Shown: positions 1-6,739 of the stretch, one piece after another
How positions within the stretch are numbered: position 1 is the stretch's first letter
How the letters are laid out: each line of letters starts with the position of its first letter
DNA from: a bacterium
GTDB lineage: Bacteria; SZUA-79; Acidulodesulfobacterales; Acidulodesulfobacteraceae
Direction of reading: 5' to 3'
DNA: 12,282 nt
NCBI GenBank assembly: GCA_021788495.1
Contig: JAJYKQ010000029.1
Location: forward strand, 1 to 12,282
Notes under the pieces: generated by a model
What the model was told of the DNA's origin: nothing
The model's input: the letters and a program-made list of their open reading frames with translations, nothing else
Databases searched by the model: none
Made by a program: the position numbers and the translations under genes

Positions 1-92
1 TGCGGAGTAATCGGATAAGCCGAGATAACATGCGGTTCCGCCATTCTGACCCCGTCCGCTATAGCCATTGAACCTTCCAAAACTTGTTTCAT
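1..92 (-). CDS. porA: 2-oxoacid (pyruvate):ferredoxin oxidoreductase alpha subunit, N-terminal fragment
   Basis: Only the first 30 codons are present; the gene runs off the left edge. Reverse-strand translation begins MKQVLEGSMAIADGVRMAEP and reaches AYPITPQ, the conserved N-terminal substrate-binding stretch of the alpha subunit of pyruvate and related 2-oxoacid:ferredoxin oxidoreductases. The ATG at 92 has a GGTGG ribosome-binding sequence about 8 bases upstream. It lies 46 bases downstream of porD and follows porG-porD, the usual gamma-delta-alpha(-beta) order of four-subunit enzymes, so a beta subunit is expected next outside the window. The cytoplasmic complex converts pyruvate and CoA to acetyl-CoA, CO2 and reduced ferredoxin, or the reverse. 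Pyruvate is the most likely substrate, but another 2-oxoacid cannot be excluded from this fragment. Confidence 0.85.
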   Translation of the reverse strand, partial: MKQVLEGSMAIADGVRMAEPHVISAYPITP

Positions 93-138
93 ATTATATC
101 CACCGTTTAAGTTTATTTATTAGCGTCCACTTTTAAAA

Positions 139-402
139 TTATTTTTCGACAAGCACCATTTCTATATCGTCGACCGGACATTCTTCGGCGCAAATTCCGC
201 ATCCTTTGCAGTAATCCGGATCGAAATCGTAAATTTTAGTTTTTTTATCGCCGTAAATAACGCCTTCCGGACAGAAATATATACAGAGATTGCATCCCGT
301 ACATGTTTTATGCTTAAATACCGGAGTTTCGTTGGCAAAGGAACCTGTTTTGTTGGAAAGCGCCGCGCCCGGCATAGAAATTATTCCGACCTTAAAATCC
401 AC
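139..402 (-). CDS. porD: 2-oxoacid:ferredoxin oxidoreductase delta subunit, 2x[4Fe-4S] ferredoxin
   Basis: 87 residues, the normal size for the ferredoxin-like delta subunit. Two CxxCxxCxxxCP motifs are present: C34, C37, C40, C44 (CTGCNLCIYFCP) and C65, C68, C71, C75 (CKGCGICAEECP). They should bind two [4Fe-4S] clusters that carry electrons from the thiamine-diphosphate subunits to external ferredoxin. The start is GTG at 402, preceded by a strong AAGGAG with a 6-base spacer inside the end of porG. The two genes overlap by 11 bases (392-402), so translation is probably coupled. porA follows. The neighbours make it the delta subunit and not a free ferredoxin. Confidence 0.93.
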   Translation of the reverse strand: MDFKVGIISMPGAALSNKTGSFANETPVFKHKTCTGCNLCIYFCPEGVIYGDKKTKIYDFDPDYCKGCGICAEECPVDDIEMVLVEK

Positions 403-961
403 TTTTATCTCCTTTTATATAGTTATAAGCTGTCTGCGCCGCTTCGGCATTTAACTTGCCCAATTTTGAACCGAATCTGTTTTCTATTTCTTTTTTTACC
501 GAATCTATGGAAACGACGCCGCTTAATGCGGAAAATGCGCCGAGCAAAGTCGTATTTACTATAGGCTTGTTTAAAATCTTCATAGCTATTTTTAAAGCCG
601 GAAACATTACTACCGTATCTTCTTTAATTCCGCCGAGTTCGTTTATTACGTCTTTTACGGGCGCTTCCGAATTTATAAGAATTTTGCCGCTGTCTTTAAT
701 GCCTTTGTAAACCGGAACCGATTTAAGAAGGGTTATATCCTGAACTATAACGAAATCAGGTTCGTATATCTGATGCCTCGTCCTGATAGGTTTATCCGAA
801 AATCTGGCAAAAGCCTGAACGGGAGCGCCGGTTCTTTCGGAACCGAAAGAAGGAAATGCCTGACAGTAATTTCCGTCGTCGAAAAAACTGAGGGCGAGTA
901 TTGATGCCATAGTAACAGAACCCTGTCCGCCTCTGCCGTGTATTCTGATTTCTTTCATCAT
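392..961 (-). CDS. porG: 2-oxoacid (pyruvate):ferredoxin oxidoreductase gamma subunit
   Basis: 189 residues, typical of the stand-alone gamma subunit. The N-terminal GRGGQG (residues 9-14) and the PSFGSERTGAPV segment (about 37-48) are hallmarks of this family, whose domain contributes to CoA binding and complex assembly. It is the first gene after a consensus promoter at 1008-1037 and overlaps porD by 11 bases. Two ATG codons in tandem open the gene; the first (961) is taken, and an AAAGGA sequence lies about 11 bases upstream of it. The 2-oxoacid specificity (pyruvate, 2-oxoglutarate, branched-chain or aryl-pyruvate) cannot be read from the gamma subunit alone. Pyruvate is preferred from the porGDA(B) gene order. 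Confidence 0.92.
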   Translation of the reverse strand: MMKEIRIHGRGGQGSVTMASILALSFFDDGNYCQAFPSFGSERTGAPVQAFARFSDKPIRTRHQIYEPDFVIVQDITLLKSVPVYKGIKDSGKILINSEAPVKDVINELGGIKEDTVVMFPALKIAMKILNKPIVNTTLLGAFSALSGVVSIDSVKKEIENRFGSKLGKLNAEAAQTAYNYIKGDKSGF

Positions 962-1007
962 AATATATTTTTTCCTTTTTTAAAATTTTTATATCGGTGT
1001 TTTAAAA

Positions 1008-1037
1008 ATTATACACTTTTTAAACCCTAAATGTCAA
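1008..1037 (-). promoter_or_regulatory. Consensus sigma70-type promoter for the por genes
   Basis: On the minus strand, TTGACA (1037-1032) and TATAAT (1013-1008) are both perfect consensus hexamers with an 18-base spacer. The -35 box lies in the last codons of metF (the Leu-Asp codons), so the promoter overlaps the metF stop at 1029-1027. Initiation near 1001 would give a leader of about 40 bases before porG. This suggests that porGDA can be expressed independently of the upstream pheA-metF genes. Confidence 0.7.
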
Positions 1038-1905
1038 GCATATTCCGTAAAAAAAGCGGTATTTTATCTTCGATACCGAAAGCCATAACGTGTATTCCGT
1101 GAACCAAAGGTTTAAGTTCTTTTGCGGTTCTTGCGGCAATTTCGATACCTTTCTTCAGAGGGTCGGAGGCGTTTTCGAGTTCGTTTATAATCTCGTCGGT
1201 AATGTAAATTCCGGGAATAAATTTATTCATATAGCGTGCGGTTTTAGCCGATTTGAGTATATAAATTCCGGCGATAATTTTTATTTCTTTAAAACTTTTA
1301 TAAAAATCGTAAAATTTTGCATACTTGTTTACGTCGAAAACGGCCTGAGTCTGAAAAAAATCGCATCCTGCGCTAATTTTTTTTTCAAATTTTATGAGCT
1401 GAGGTTCTAACGGCACCGACTCAGGGTTAACGGCGGCTCCTATATAGAAATTAGTACGGCCGTTAAGCTTATTGCCGTTCATGTCCGTTCCGGCATTAAG
1501 CCCTTTTATTATTTCTATTAAATTAACGGAGTCGATATCGTAAACGGCTTTTGCATGTTTATGGTCGCCGAACGAAATATAGTCGCCCGTTAAGGCAAGA
1601 ACGTTCTGCACTCCGAATGCCGCGGCGCCAAGCAGGTCGGATTCTAAAGCCATGCGGTTTCTGTCCCTGCACGTCTGCTGAAAAATAGGCTCTCCTCCGT
1701 TCTGTTTTATATAAATAGAACCGGCAAGAGACGACATTTTCATATTTGCTCCCTGATTGTCGGTAATATTGAAAGCCGTAATTATGTCTTTAAGCAAACC
1801 GTAATTATCTTTCATTTTTGAAAGGTCTGCGCCTCTTTCCGGCGATAATTCAGAGGTATAGACGAAAACGTTATTTTCTAAATTTTCTTTTAGTTTATTC
1901 GGCAT
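1027..1905 (-). CDS. metF: Methylenetetrahydrofolate reductase
   Basis: 292 residues, the single-domain bacterial length. It reduces 5,10-methylene-THF to 5-methyl-THF on an FAD-bearing TIM barrel in the cytoplasm. Visible family marks are the N-terminal SEL with candidate catalytic Glu19, CRDRNR at 79-84, ALTGD ending at Asp108 (flavin region), GAAVNP at 156-161, QTQAVFD at 185-191 (folate-binding Gln), and the C-terminal HVMAFG. The CRDRNR type resembles reductases of anaerobes with a methyl branch more than the E. coli form. No zinc-binding metV partner is next to it. It starts 20 bases after pheA with no Shine-Dalgarno sequence, only an A-rich stretch. It sits between pheA and porG, downstream of the gcv block, so it could reduce one-carbon units coming from glycine. 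The electron donor (NADH, or ferredoxin through a partner) is not determinable. Confidence 0.9.
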   Translation of the reverse strand: MPNKLKENLENNVFVYTSELSPERGADLSKMKDNYGLLKDIITAFNITDNQGANMKMSSLAGSIYIKQNGGEPIFQQTCRDRNRMALESDLLGAAAFGVQNVLALTGDYISFGDHKHAKAVYDIDSVNLIEIIKGLNAGTDMNGNKLNGRTNFYIGAAVNPESVPLEPQLIKFEKKISAGCDFFQTQAVFDVNKYAKFYDFYKSFKEIKIIAGIYILKSAKTARYMNKFIPGIYITDEIINELENASDPLKKGIEIAARTAKELKPLVHGIHVMAFGIEDKIPLFLRNMLDI

Positions 1906-1925
1906 ATTTTTATTTTTTTTATTGC

Positions 1926-3005
1926 TTATATATTTTTTGCGACAGATTCGTACGAACCGAGAATTTTAACGAATATAGTATATTCCTCGATGGATTTTAA
2001 AGCTTTTTTCAATTTTTCGTCGGATTCGTGGCATGTTACGTCTATAAAAAACAGATAATCCCAGTTATACTTTTTAGACGGTCTGGATTCTATTTTCGTA
2101 ATGTTGATTTCGTTTTCATAGAAAGGCTTCAATATTTTAAAAAGAGCTCCGACCGAATTTTTTATAGAAAATAAAATAGAAGTTTTATCGTTGCCGGTTT
2201 TATGGGTTTTCTCGCCGTTTGAAATGATTAAAAATCTTGTAAAATTATTGCTGAAATCTTCTATATGCGGCAAAAGAACGTTTAAACCGTAAATTCTGCC
2301 CGCCGCTTCCGAAGCTATAGCCGCAGCGCCTTTTTCGTTAAACGCCATAATACAGGCGTCTGCCGTCGAAAAAGCATCTATAAGCTCTGCGTTTTTAAAA
2401 TTTTCTTCCAGAAAATTCCTGCACTGCCCGAAAGCCTGAGGATGGGAATATATTTTTTTAATATTTTTAATATCGTTTTCTTTCGAAAAAAGAAAATGGC
2501 TTATGGGAATAACTTCTTCGCCTATTATCGTCACGTCGGAGTTTACGAACATATCGAACGTAGCGTTCACCATTCCCTCGATAGTGTTTTCCACCGGAAC
2601 GACGCCGTATTCGGAAAGACCTTTGGAAACGGAATTAAAAACCTCCGGGATGGTTTTTACGGGCATTAACATCCTTGAAGTGCCGAACCTTTTTATCGCC
2701 GCAAGGTGCGTAAACGTTCCTTCGGGACCGAAATAGCTTATTCTTATACCCGCTTCAACCGAAATGCACGCTGAGATTATTTCCCTGAAAATACTCTGAA
2801 GGTGTTCGTCTTTTAACGGCCCTTCGTTATAGCTTATTACGTTCCTGTAAACCTCTCCTTCTCTTGACGGATTGTAGTATGCCTTGTTGTTCGACGATTT
2901 AATATGCCCGACTTTCAGGGCAATTTTTCCTCTTTTGTTAAGAAGTTCGACTAAATTTCTGTCGATATCGTCTATCTCTTTTCTTAATTTTTTCAGTTCT
3001 TCCAT
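1926..3005 (-). CDS. pheA: Bifunctional chorismate mutase / prephenate dehydratase (P-protein)
   Basis: 359 residues, the normal length for the fused enzyme. An AroQ-type chorismate mutase helical domain occupies about 1-84 (KLRKEIDDIDRNLVELLNKR, then YYNPSREGEVYRNV). The prephenate dehydratase domain spans about 88-262, with YFGPEGTFTH (91-100), VVPVENTIEG (135-144) and the catalytic TRF at 256-258. A C-terminal ACT domain (about 276-350) carries GALF (286-289) and ESRPS (306-310), the phenylalanine-binding motifs of feedback-inhibited enzymes. It converts chorismate to prephenate and then phenylpyruvate in phenylalanine synthesis. The gene follows the MFS transporter by 87 bases and precedes metF by 20. 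No Shine-Dalgarno sequence is visible before the ATG at 3005. Allosteric control by phenylalanine is inferred from the ACT motifs. Confidence 0.96.
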   Translation of the reverse strand: MEELKKLRKEIDDIDRNLVELLNKRGKIALKVGHIKSSNNKAYYNPSREGEVYRNVISYNEGPLKDEHLQSIFREIISACISVEAGIRISYFGPEGTFTHLAAIKRFGTSRMLMPVKTIPEVFNSVSKGLSEYGVVPVENTIEGMVNATFDMFVNSDVTIIGEEVIPISHFLFSKENDIKNIKKIYSHPQAFGQCRNFLEENFKNAELIDAFSTADACIMAFNEKGAAAIASEAAGRIYGLNVLLPHIEDFSNNFTRFLIISNGEKTHKTGNDKTSILFSIKNSVGALFKILKPFYENEINITKIESRPSKKYNWDYLFFIDVTCHESDEKLKKALKSIEEYTIFVKILGSYESVAKNI

Positions 3006-3059
3006 TTTAAATAATTTTATAATTTAATTTGTAATTTGAATGTCGAAAAATTAAGTTAT

Positions 3060-3086
3060 TTTATACAATTTTTGTAAAAAATGCAA
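3060..3086 (-). promoter_or_regulatory. Candidate promoter upstream of pheA-metF
   Basis: In the 87-base gap between the MFS gene and pheA, the minus strand has TTGCAT (3086-3081) and TATAAA (3065-3060) with a 15-base spacer, shorter than ideal. The gap is very AT-rich, so chance matches are likely. If real, pheA and metF would have their own transcript in addition to read-through from the hydrolase/MFS genes. Confidence 0.3.
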
Positions 3087-3092
3087 AATAAT

Positions 3093-4289
3093 TTATTGTT
3101 TAATATATTTACCTGCCGCAAAAACCGCTATAAGAAAAACGGTTATTATACCGAAAACAAACCTTATAGAATAAATGCCCGCTATATAGGAAAGAAAAAA
3201 CGGCCCGATTATACCGCCCAAGTCGAAATTTGACTGATATATGGTATTGGCGGCTACCATATCCTTCATATCGACGGTTTCCGATATCCTCATAGTGCCT
3301 ATGGGAAAAATAAGCGCATGGGGTATTCCGAATATTATCAGCCCGAATGCGTAAAAACCGATATTTTTTGAAAATACCATCAAGGCGAAAGACAGAACTG
3401 ATATCAGTATGGATATATTTAAAATTTTAGTTTTATTTTTTATATTGGCTTTTTTAGTAAAATAAAGCAGAATTAATCTGGTTATAAGAGACGAAATAAA
3501 AAACAGGGAAAATAAAAGGGTTATTTCAAAATATTTAAGGTGAAAATTATCTCTTGCAAATACCCCGCCTAAGGCTACTACCGAAGCAAAGGCGATACTA
3601 AAAGACGTGTTATAGAAAATTACTTCCAGAAATCCGCGGTTTTTAAATAATAAAGAAACGGAACCGCCTTTTGCAGATTTTTGGGAATTTTTATTTAAAT
3701 CTTGCATGTCTGGTTTTTCACTAAGTTTCTCTTTAATTACGCTTTTGCTCTTTAAATGAATTTTCAGCGCAAAGAAAAACGCGGTTATCCCGAAAATGCT
3801 CAGCATAATATAAATCCAGCGTATAGGCAGAACGGTAAGAAGCGCCGAACTTAAAAGCGGCCCGAAAACAAGCGCAAGACTAAGCATTAAAGAATATATA
3901 GTAAGATTTTTTTCTATTGCGGATTTTTCCGAAACTAAATGAACTAAAGACAAAAGAAACGGCATTATTATCGCCGTAGCAAAACCTGATAGGATTACGA
4001 ATATTAAAAATTCGGCGTAATCCGTCGAAAAAAAATATCCGAGTATCGCCGCCGAAAACAATAAAAGTCCGGCTATTACGAACTTTGAAACGGCCTGGGG
4101 CTTGATCCGTATACTTACAAGATACCTCACGGAAAGAGTGCTTACTGCATAAACCGCAGTAGTAATTCCGACGTAAAAAAGATTTTTGCCTAAAACGTAT
4201 CTTACGAATAACGGATTAATAGACTGTATAAGGTTGGTATTGGCCCTCTGCAACAATATAACCAAAAAAACGAAAATAATAGCGGGCAT
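3093..4289 (-). CDS. Major facilitator superfamily transporter, substrate unknown
   Basis: 398 residues and strongly hydrophobic throughout, with about 12 likely membrane segments in two halves. They are separated by a charged central loop at about 178-217 containing many Lys, Ser and Asp residues, the classic MFS arrangement in the inner membrane. Segments such as the Gly/Leu-rich LVFGPLLSSALLTVLP and the late FGIPHALIFPIGTM followed by FDLGGIIGPFFLSYIAG resemble drug/sugar efflux-type (DHA-like) MFS proteins. The substrate cannot be deduced. It lies 27 bases after the hydrolase gene and 87 bases before pheA on the same strand. Export of an aromatic intermediate is conceivable from the pheA neighbour, but this is a weak inference. 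No Shine-Dalgarno sequence precedes the ATG at 4289. Confidence 0.85.
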   Translation of the reverse strand: MPAIIFVFLVILLQRANTNLIQSINPLFVRYVLGKNLFYVGITTAVYAVSTLSVRYLVSIRIKPQAVSKFVIAGLLLFSAAILGYFFSTDYAEFLIFVILSGFATAIIMPFLLSLVHLVSEKSAIEKNLTIYSLMLSLALVFGPLLSSALLTVLPIRWIYIMLSIFGITAFFFALKIHLKSKSVIKEKLSEKPDMQDLNKNSQKSAKGGSVSLLFKNRGFLEVIFYNTSFSIAFASVVALGGVFARDNFHLKYFEITLLFSLFFISSLITRLILLYFTKKANIKNKTKILNISILISVLSFALMVFSKNIGFYAFGLIIFGIPHALIFPIGTMRISETVDMKDMVAANTIYQSNFDLGGIIGPFFLSYIAGIYSIRFVFGIITVFLIAVFAAGKYIKQ

Positions 4290-4316
4290 AATTTATCGGT
4301 TTGCTTAGTTTATCGT

Positions 4317-4946
4317 TTACGCTTTTCCCGCGCTTGAGTTTCCGTCTTTAATATAGGAAATAATTAAAGAAATTAGCTCCTCTTTGGCTTCAGTCGCAAA
4401 AATATTCTGCGCATGCGCCGAACCGTTGAAAAAATGAACGGTTTTGGAAGATTTAGTCATTGCATACATTTTTTTAATGCCGTCGGCAAACTTTTCTTCT
4501 TTCGAGCCTATATAGTGGATTGGAACGTCTATAAAATCTATTCCCTCGGTATATACCGGCGATAAAGCTATTACAGATTTTATTTCCGAAGGCTTATAAA
4601 GTTTAGACGCGTTTAAAACCGCCGCTCCTCCCATGCTCGAACCCAACAAAGAAATATTTTTCACGAAATCTAATCCCTGCATAAATTTAATCGCTCCTAT
4701 AATGTCTTCGCCGTATGCATTTAATCCGGCGCTTCCTTCTTTTGAATTTCCGTATCCCCTGAAATCAAACGTCAGGGAAGATATTTTGTTCTTTAACAAC
4801 ACGTCGCAGAGGTCGTAATAACTTTCTTTATTAAAAACTCTGCCGTGGGCAAGAATTACCGTATCCGGATAGGAACCGAATAAAGAACCGTATATATCGC
4901 CGCCGTCGGCGGCTTCAAAATTAACTTCTTTAAAATTCACGTTCAT
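4317..4946 (-). CDS. Small alpha/beta hydrolase (serine hydrolase/esterase-like)
   Basis: 209 residues. The fold is recognised from LAHG (32-35, oxyanion-hole HG), DFRGYGNSKEG (61-71, typical of lysophospholipase/peptidase-like alpha/beta hydrolases) and the nucleophile elbow GSSMGG (102-107, Ser104 in GxSxG). The likely catalytic His178 is in GSAHA. The acidic triad member is unclear; candidates lie near SKEEKFAD (148-155). There is no signal peptide, so it is probably cytoplasmic. A GAGGT ribosome-binding sequence sits 8 bases before the ATG at 4946. It is the first gene of the row leading to MFS-pheA-metF, downstream of a palindromic element and an extended -10 promoter. The substrate is unknown; ester or thioester hydrolysis is the family expectation. 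Confidence 0.85.
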   Translation of the reverse strand: MNVNFKEVNFEAADGGDIYGSLFGSYPDTVILAHGRVFNKESYYDLCDVLLKNKISSLTFDFRGYGNSKEGSAGLNAYGEDIIGAIKFMQGLDFVKNISLLGSSMGGAAVLNASKLYKPSEIKSVIALSPVYTEGIDFIDVPIHYIGSKEEKFADGIKKMYAMTKSSKTVHFFNGSAHAQNIFATEAKEELISLIISYIKDGNSSAGKA

Positions 4947-4981
4947 ATAATTTTACCTCGACGAAATTAAACTATTTTTCT

Positions 4982-5070
4982 GAAAAAGGTGTCAGATTTT
5001 ATTTTACGCATACGAAAAGAAACAATTAACGATAAAAGAAGTTGCGTAAAATTAATCTGACACCTTTTTC
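4982..5070. repeat. Long near-perfect inverted repeat (MITE/REP-like; possible bidirectional terminator)
   Basis: The left arm 4982-5010 begins GAAAAAGGTGTCAGATT and ends ATTTTACGCA. The right arm 5043-5070 is its reverse complement apart from a 2-versus-1 base difference in the middle. The loop is 32 bases (5011-5042). Arms this long, with inverted ends in an intergenic region, look like a small non-autonomous mobile element or a REP-type palindrome. No clear target-site duplication flanks it. Each arm ends in a T-run (CCTTTTTC) when read outward, so the folded RNA would also resemble an intrinsic terminator in both directions. It could end the gcv transcript, which stops at 5192. Confidence 0.8.
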
Positions 5071-5141
5071 TAATTAAATTATTGTTTACGCATGTTTATA
5101 ATCATTATAAAATATTTAAAAGGCGGCATATATTTATATTA

Positions 5142-5150
5142 ATTATACCA
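5142..5150 (-). promoter_or_regulatory. Extended -10 promoter candidate for the hydrolase-MFS row
   Basis: The minus strand reads TGGTATAAT: a perfect TATAAT (5147-5142) preceded by the TGn extended -10 element. No good -35 box lies at the usual distance, as expected for extended -10 promoters. Transcription from here would run through the palindrome at 4982-5070 before the hydrolase start at 4946, giving a leader of about 190 bases. Confidence 0.45.
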
Positions 5151-5191
5151 TAAATACGATAACATAATTTATTAATAGAAGCGAAATTTTA

Positions 5192-6739
5192 TCAATACTT
5201 AAATATAGGCTGTTTATTTGCGAGGACTTCATTAACCCTGCCGACCTTAGTTTTTTGCGGCGACTTAGACGCTTTAGACTTTTTAGTCTTAAGTTTTATC
5301 TCTTTTACCGCTTTTATAAAATTATCCAAAGTTCTTATCGATTCGGTTTCGGTAGGCTCTATCATAATAGCTCCGTGTATATTTTTCGGAAAATAAACCG
5401 TTGGAGGATGAAAACCGTAATCTATTAAAATCTTAGCAAGTTCTATAGTGGATATTCCGCTTTCTTCAATCGATTTATCGCTAAAAACGCATTCGTGCAT
5501 GCACAACCCTTCTTCAAAAGGGTCCGAACCGGATAGTATTTTGCCGAGTTTTTTCTTGACGTAGTTCGCGTTAAGCACGGCAATTTCGCTAACGGAACCT
5601 ATATTATCCCGCCCTAATGAAAGAAGATAGGCGTATGCCCTTATTAACACGGCAAAATTGCATAAAAAAGGCGTCATTTTACCTATAGAATTCTTCCTGT
5701 CTTCGGACAGCTCGTAAAGCTGATTTTCGGCGTCAAAATTTTTATCGTAATTCGATGTTTTTTTTCCGTTATTCGTAACGGCGGCGGTTTTCTTAATATA
5801 AGGAACGGGAAGGAATTCCCTTAAAGATTCTACGACGCCGAGCGCACCGCTTCCGGGTCCGCCTCCTCCGTGAGGAGTAGAAAAAGTTTTATGAAGATTA
5901 AGCTGTATCAGGTCTATTCCCATATCGGAAACTTTTACATTTCCAAGAAAAGCGTTAAAGTTTGCGCCGTCCATATAAACAAAAGAGCCGTTTTTATGCA
6001 TAATTTCGGCAATTTTTTTTATGTCTTTTTCAAAAACGCCGAAAGTGTTCGGATTGGTTATCATAATTCCGGCGACGTCTTTTGAGATAAACTTTTTTAA
6101 TTCTTCGGCGTCGAGCGTTCCCGCTTTGCCTGTTTTAATTTCTACGGGAGTGAATCCCGCAAGAACCGAACTTGCAGGATTTGTACCGTGCGAACTGTCG
6201 GGAACCAATATAGTTTTTCTGTTTTCGCCTTTTAACTCAAAATATTTTTTGATAACTTTAAGTCCCGCAAACTCGCCCGCCGCACCTGCCTGAGGAGCGA
6301 AACTGAATTCCGCAAGTCCGGTAAGCCCGCATAAAATATCGTTAAAATCGTAAACTATTTTTAAAATCGGCTGAATTAAATTTGCCGGAGTTAAAGGATG
6401 AAGGTTTTTAATATTTTCAAGGGACGCTATTTTTTCGTTTATTTTTGGATTATACTTCATGGTGCAGGAACCAAGCGGGTAAAAAACTGTATCTACGCAC
6501 ATATTCCATGCCGACAGTCTGGTAAAATGCCTTACTACCGAGGGTTCCGATACTTCGGGAAGTCCGGGGGTATTTTTTCTAATATATTTAGAATCTATAT
6601 ATGCGCTTCCGTCTTTTCTTAAATCGGATTTTTTTAAGCCGCAATCGGGTATTCCGATACCGTTTACCCCTTTAGAACTTTGCTCTATCAGAGGGTCTTC
6701 GTCAAAAAAAATACCTTTTATTCCGGGAAATTTAGCCAT
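5192..6739 (-). CDS. gcvPB: Glycine dehydrogenase (decarboxylating) subunit 2, P-protein beta half
   Basis: 515 residues, somewhat longer than the usual 480-490. This is the pyridoxal-phosphate-binding half of the split glycine cleavage P protein. Family motifs are YPLGSCTMKYNPKIN (87-101), DSSHGTNPAS (181-190), YMDGANFNA (255-263) and LNLHKTFSTPHGGGGPG (280-296), where Lys284 should form the Schiff base with PLP. With GcvPA it decarboxylates glycine and loads the aminomethyl group on lipoyl-GcvH. The C-terminal region has a lysine/serine-rich stretch (about 473-496) before the conserved VGRVNEV tail, probably a linker insertion that explains the extra length. The ATG at 6739 overlaps the gcvPA stop (ATGGCTAA, 8 bases), with a GAGG sequence upstream. 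It is the last gene of the gcv block. Confidence 0.96.
   Translation of the reverse strand: MAKFPGIKGIFFDEDPLIEQSSKGVNGIGIPDCGLKKSDLRKDGSAYIDSKYIRKNTPGLPEVSEPSVVRHFTRLSAWNMCVDTVFYPLGSCTMKYNPKINEKIASLENIKNLHPLTPANLIQPILKIVYDFNDILCGLTGLAEFSFAPQAGAAGEFAGLKVIKKYFELKGENRKTILVPDSSHGTNPASSVLAGFTPVEIKTGKAGTLDAEELKKFISKDVAGIMITNPNTFGVFEKDIKKIAEIMHKNGSFVYMDGANFNAFLGNVKVSDMGIDLIQLNLHKTFSTPHGGGGPGSGALGVVESLREFLPVPYIKKTAAVTNNGKKTSNYDKNFDAENQLYELSEDRKNSIGKMTPFLCNFAVLIRAYAYLLSLGRDNIGSVSEIAVLNANYVKKKLGKILSGSDPFEEGLCMHECVFSDKSIEESGISTIELAKILIDYGFHPPTVYFPKNIHGAIMIEPTETESIRTLDNFIKAVKEIKLKTKKSKASKSPQKTKVGRVNEVLANKQPIFKY

Noticed and set aside
5667..5681. AAAGGCGTCATTTTA inside gcvPB resembling the intergenic repeat motif
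   Set aside because: It encodes part of a conserved coding stretch and lacks the GATTT half. It shows that partial matches can arise by chance.
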